Positions 6,728 to 7,466 of a stretch of 7,466 bases of DNA are shown piece after piece. The stretch's first letter is position 1, and every line of letters starts with the position of its first letter. Source of the DNA: JBOHPP01 sp050731755 (GTDB lineage: Bacteria > Methylomirabilota > Methylomirabilia > Rokubacteriales > CSP1-6); the NCBI GenBank assembly GCA_050731755.1, contig JBOHPP010000127.1:1-7466 (forward strand). The letters run 5' to 3'. Below the pieces are notes generated by a model. That model ran no database searches. It had not been told where the DNA came from and was given only the letters and a program-made list of their open reading frames with translations. Made by a program: the position numbers and the translations under genes.

Positions 6728-7174
6728 TCAACTGGGCCGGGCGGCCGCGGCTCCCGTGCCGACCTTGTTACAGCGACACGTCCCGATCTGGTGCAGCTCG
6801 ATCAGGTTGCCGGCAGGATCGTGCATGAAGAGCTGCTCGGCGTAGGGACCGGTCACGCCAACGATCGAGAAGTACTTCTGGCCGAGCCGCTCGAGCTCCT
6901 TTTTCGCTTCCTGGATGTCCGGCACGGCCAGGGCGACGTGGGGCAGCGACGGGTCGTCCTGGGGACTCTTGGCCAAGGACGAGGTGCCGGTGACCCCCAT
7001 GAGGTGGATCTGCGCGGTGCCCAGCTCCATCCAGTAGCCGGGCTGCCCCGGGATGTGGCGGCCGGGGTCGGGTGTGAGCCCGAGCACGCGGGTGTAGAAG
7101 TCGAGCGCATGGTCCAGCGTGTCGGGCGCGACGCGAATACCGTGATGATGCATCTCAAGAACCTTGACGGCCAT
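6728..7174 (-). CDS. VOC superfamily (glyoxalase/bleomycin-resistance/dioxygenase fold) protein
   Basis: This 148-residue protein has the two beta-alpha-beta-beta-beta modules of the vicinal oxygen chelate fold. Module one starts with MHHHGIRV (8-15) and contains DHALDFYTRVLGL (21-33) and YWMELG followed by IHLMG (48-60). Module two starts with LPHVALAVPDI (77-87) and ends in the usual HDPAGNLIELHQ (118-129). Candidate metal ligands are H10, H57, H79 and E126, so a divalent-metal enzyme such as an epimerase, lyase, isomerase or dioxygenase is likely, but the reaction cannot be assigned. After the fold there is a tail of about 18 residues with a C-x-C pair at 133-135 and an Ala-rich end, which is unusual. 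The ATG at 7174 lies 20 bases inside the 3' end of the permease gene and has the strongest ribosome binding site in the window. It may act with the flavoprotein that follows three bases later. Confidence 0.88.
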   Translation of the reverse strand: MAVKVLEMHHHGIRVAPDTLDHALDFYTRVLGLTPDPGRHIPGQPGYWMELGTAQIHLMGVTGTSSLAKSPQDDPSLPHVALAVPDIQEAKKELERLGQKYFSIVGVTGPYAEQLFMHDPAGNLIELHQIGTCRCNKVGTGAAAARPS

Positions 7175-7466
7175 GGAACCCTCCTTGAACCGGGGCCAGG
7201 CGGTCCAGCACGGTGCCCCAGATCCCTTTGGGCAGGAACAGCACGAAGGCCATGAAGATGGCGCCCACCACGATGGGCCACCACTCGATGACCCGACTCA
7301 GGCGCTCCTCGAGCACAAGGTAGGTGACCGCCCCCACGAATGGCCCGAAGAAGGTGCCCGCCCCGCCCAGCAGCGTCATCATCACCACCTGGCCCGACGT
7401 CGACCAGTAGAGTGCCTCGACCGGGACCACCGTCAGGCGCAGCGCCTCCAGCGCGCCGGCCAGCCC
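7155..7466 (-). CDS. Branched-chain amino-acid-type ABC permease (LivM family), C-terminal part
   Basis: The frame is open from the right edge to a TGA at 7155-7157 and shows the last 103 residues of the protein; the family is usually 300-350. The visible part has a short helix (AGALEALRLT), an EALYWSTSGQVV stretch, the conserved LGGAGTFFGPFVGA loop and two hydrophobic segments ending in FVLFLPKGIWG, which is the LivM C-terminal pattern. It would be one membrane subunit of a LivFGHMK-type importer for branched-chain amino acids, amides, urea or aromatic acids; its partners would lie beyond the window. A GTG at 7430 is an internal valine codon, since family similarity continues upstream of it. 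The last 20 bases overlap the VOC gene. This system belongs to a different ABC importer family from the SsuABC-type one downstream. Confidence 0.88.
   Translation of the reverse strand, partial: GLAGALEALRLTVVPVEALYWSTSGQVVMMTLLGGAGTFFGPFVGAVTYLVLEERLSRVIEWWPIVVGAIFMAFVLFLPKGIWGTVLDRLAPVQGGFHGRQGS
7179..7186 (-). promoter_or_regulatory. Strong ribosome binding site of the VOC gene, inside the upstream permease gene
   Basis: AAGGAGGG ends four bases before the ATG at 7174. It lies within the last codons of the LivM-like gene, so the two genes overlap and the VOC gene can recruit ribosomes on its own. Confidence 0.75.

Noticed and set aside
5678..7255. A 525-codon plus-strand open frame
   Set aside because: It is the antisense of the flavoprotein and VOC genes and has no recognisable domain or start signal.
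1..7466. Mobile element, CRISPR array, tRNA, rRNA or terminator
   Set aside because: The window is almost wholly coding on one strand. No repeat array, transposase, terminal inverted repeats, RNA gene pattern or hairpin followed by a T run was seen, and no gene-free stretch longer than about 12 bases exists.

Overview
The window is a high-GC bacterial sequence, roughly two thirds G+C by eye with strong third-position G/C. Every credible gene lies on the minus strand, so transcription runs from the right edge to the left edge. The genes are packed end to end: the largest gap is about 12 bases, and several junctions are GTGA or TAGTG stop/start overlaps. This looks like an interior piece of one long catabolic and transport operon. 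I see no promoter, terminator, RNA gene, mobile element or CRISPR array. The gene mix (LivM-type permease, TauA/SsuA-type ABC importer, hydantoinase-family amidohydrolase, MmgE/PrpD, acyl-CoA dehydrogenase fold, VOC protein) is common in soil Proteobacteria and in uncultured high-GC groups such as Rokubacteria/Methylomirabilota. The sequence alone does not settle the taxon.

In order of transcription: (i) 7466-7155, the C-terminal end of a branched-chain amino-acid-type ABC permease (LivM family), cut by the window edge; (ii) 7174-6728, a VOC/glyoxalase-fold protein; (iii) 6724-5522, an acyl-CoA dehydrogenase-fold flavoprotein without the usual catalytic glutamate; (iv) 5525-5292, the last third of a short-chain dehydrogenase/reductase, apparently a deletion remnant; (v) 5295-4447, an SsuC-type permease; (vi) 4438-3665, its ATPase; (vii) 3668-2907, a second SsuC-type permease paralogous to the first; (viii) 2894-1860, a secreted substrate-binding protein of the TauA/SsuA/NrtA group; (ix) 1851-439, a dihydropyrimidinase/hydantoinase-like amidohydrolase with a complete binuclear metal site; (x) 439-1, the N-terminal 146 residues of an MmgE/PrpD-family protein, cut by the window edge.

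The four central transport genes encode a complete importer whose membrane domain is probably a heterodimer of two different permeases. The enzymes on both sides suggest uptake and breakdown of a small organic compound. A ring-opening amidohydrolase step is the most specific clue, which would fit a cyclic amide, imide or ureide, but the substrate cannot be read from the sequence. The most unusual points are the two-permease importer, the acyl-CoA dehydrogenase homologue lacking its base (possibly a monooxygenase or another activity), and the in-frame SDR remnant kept between two tight overlaps.
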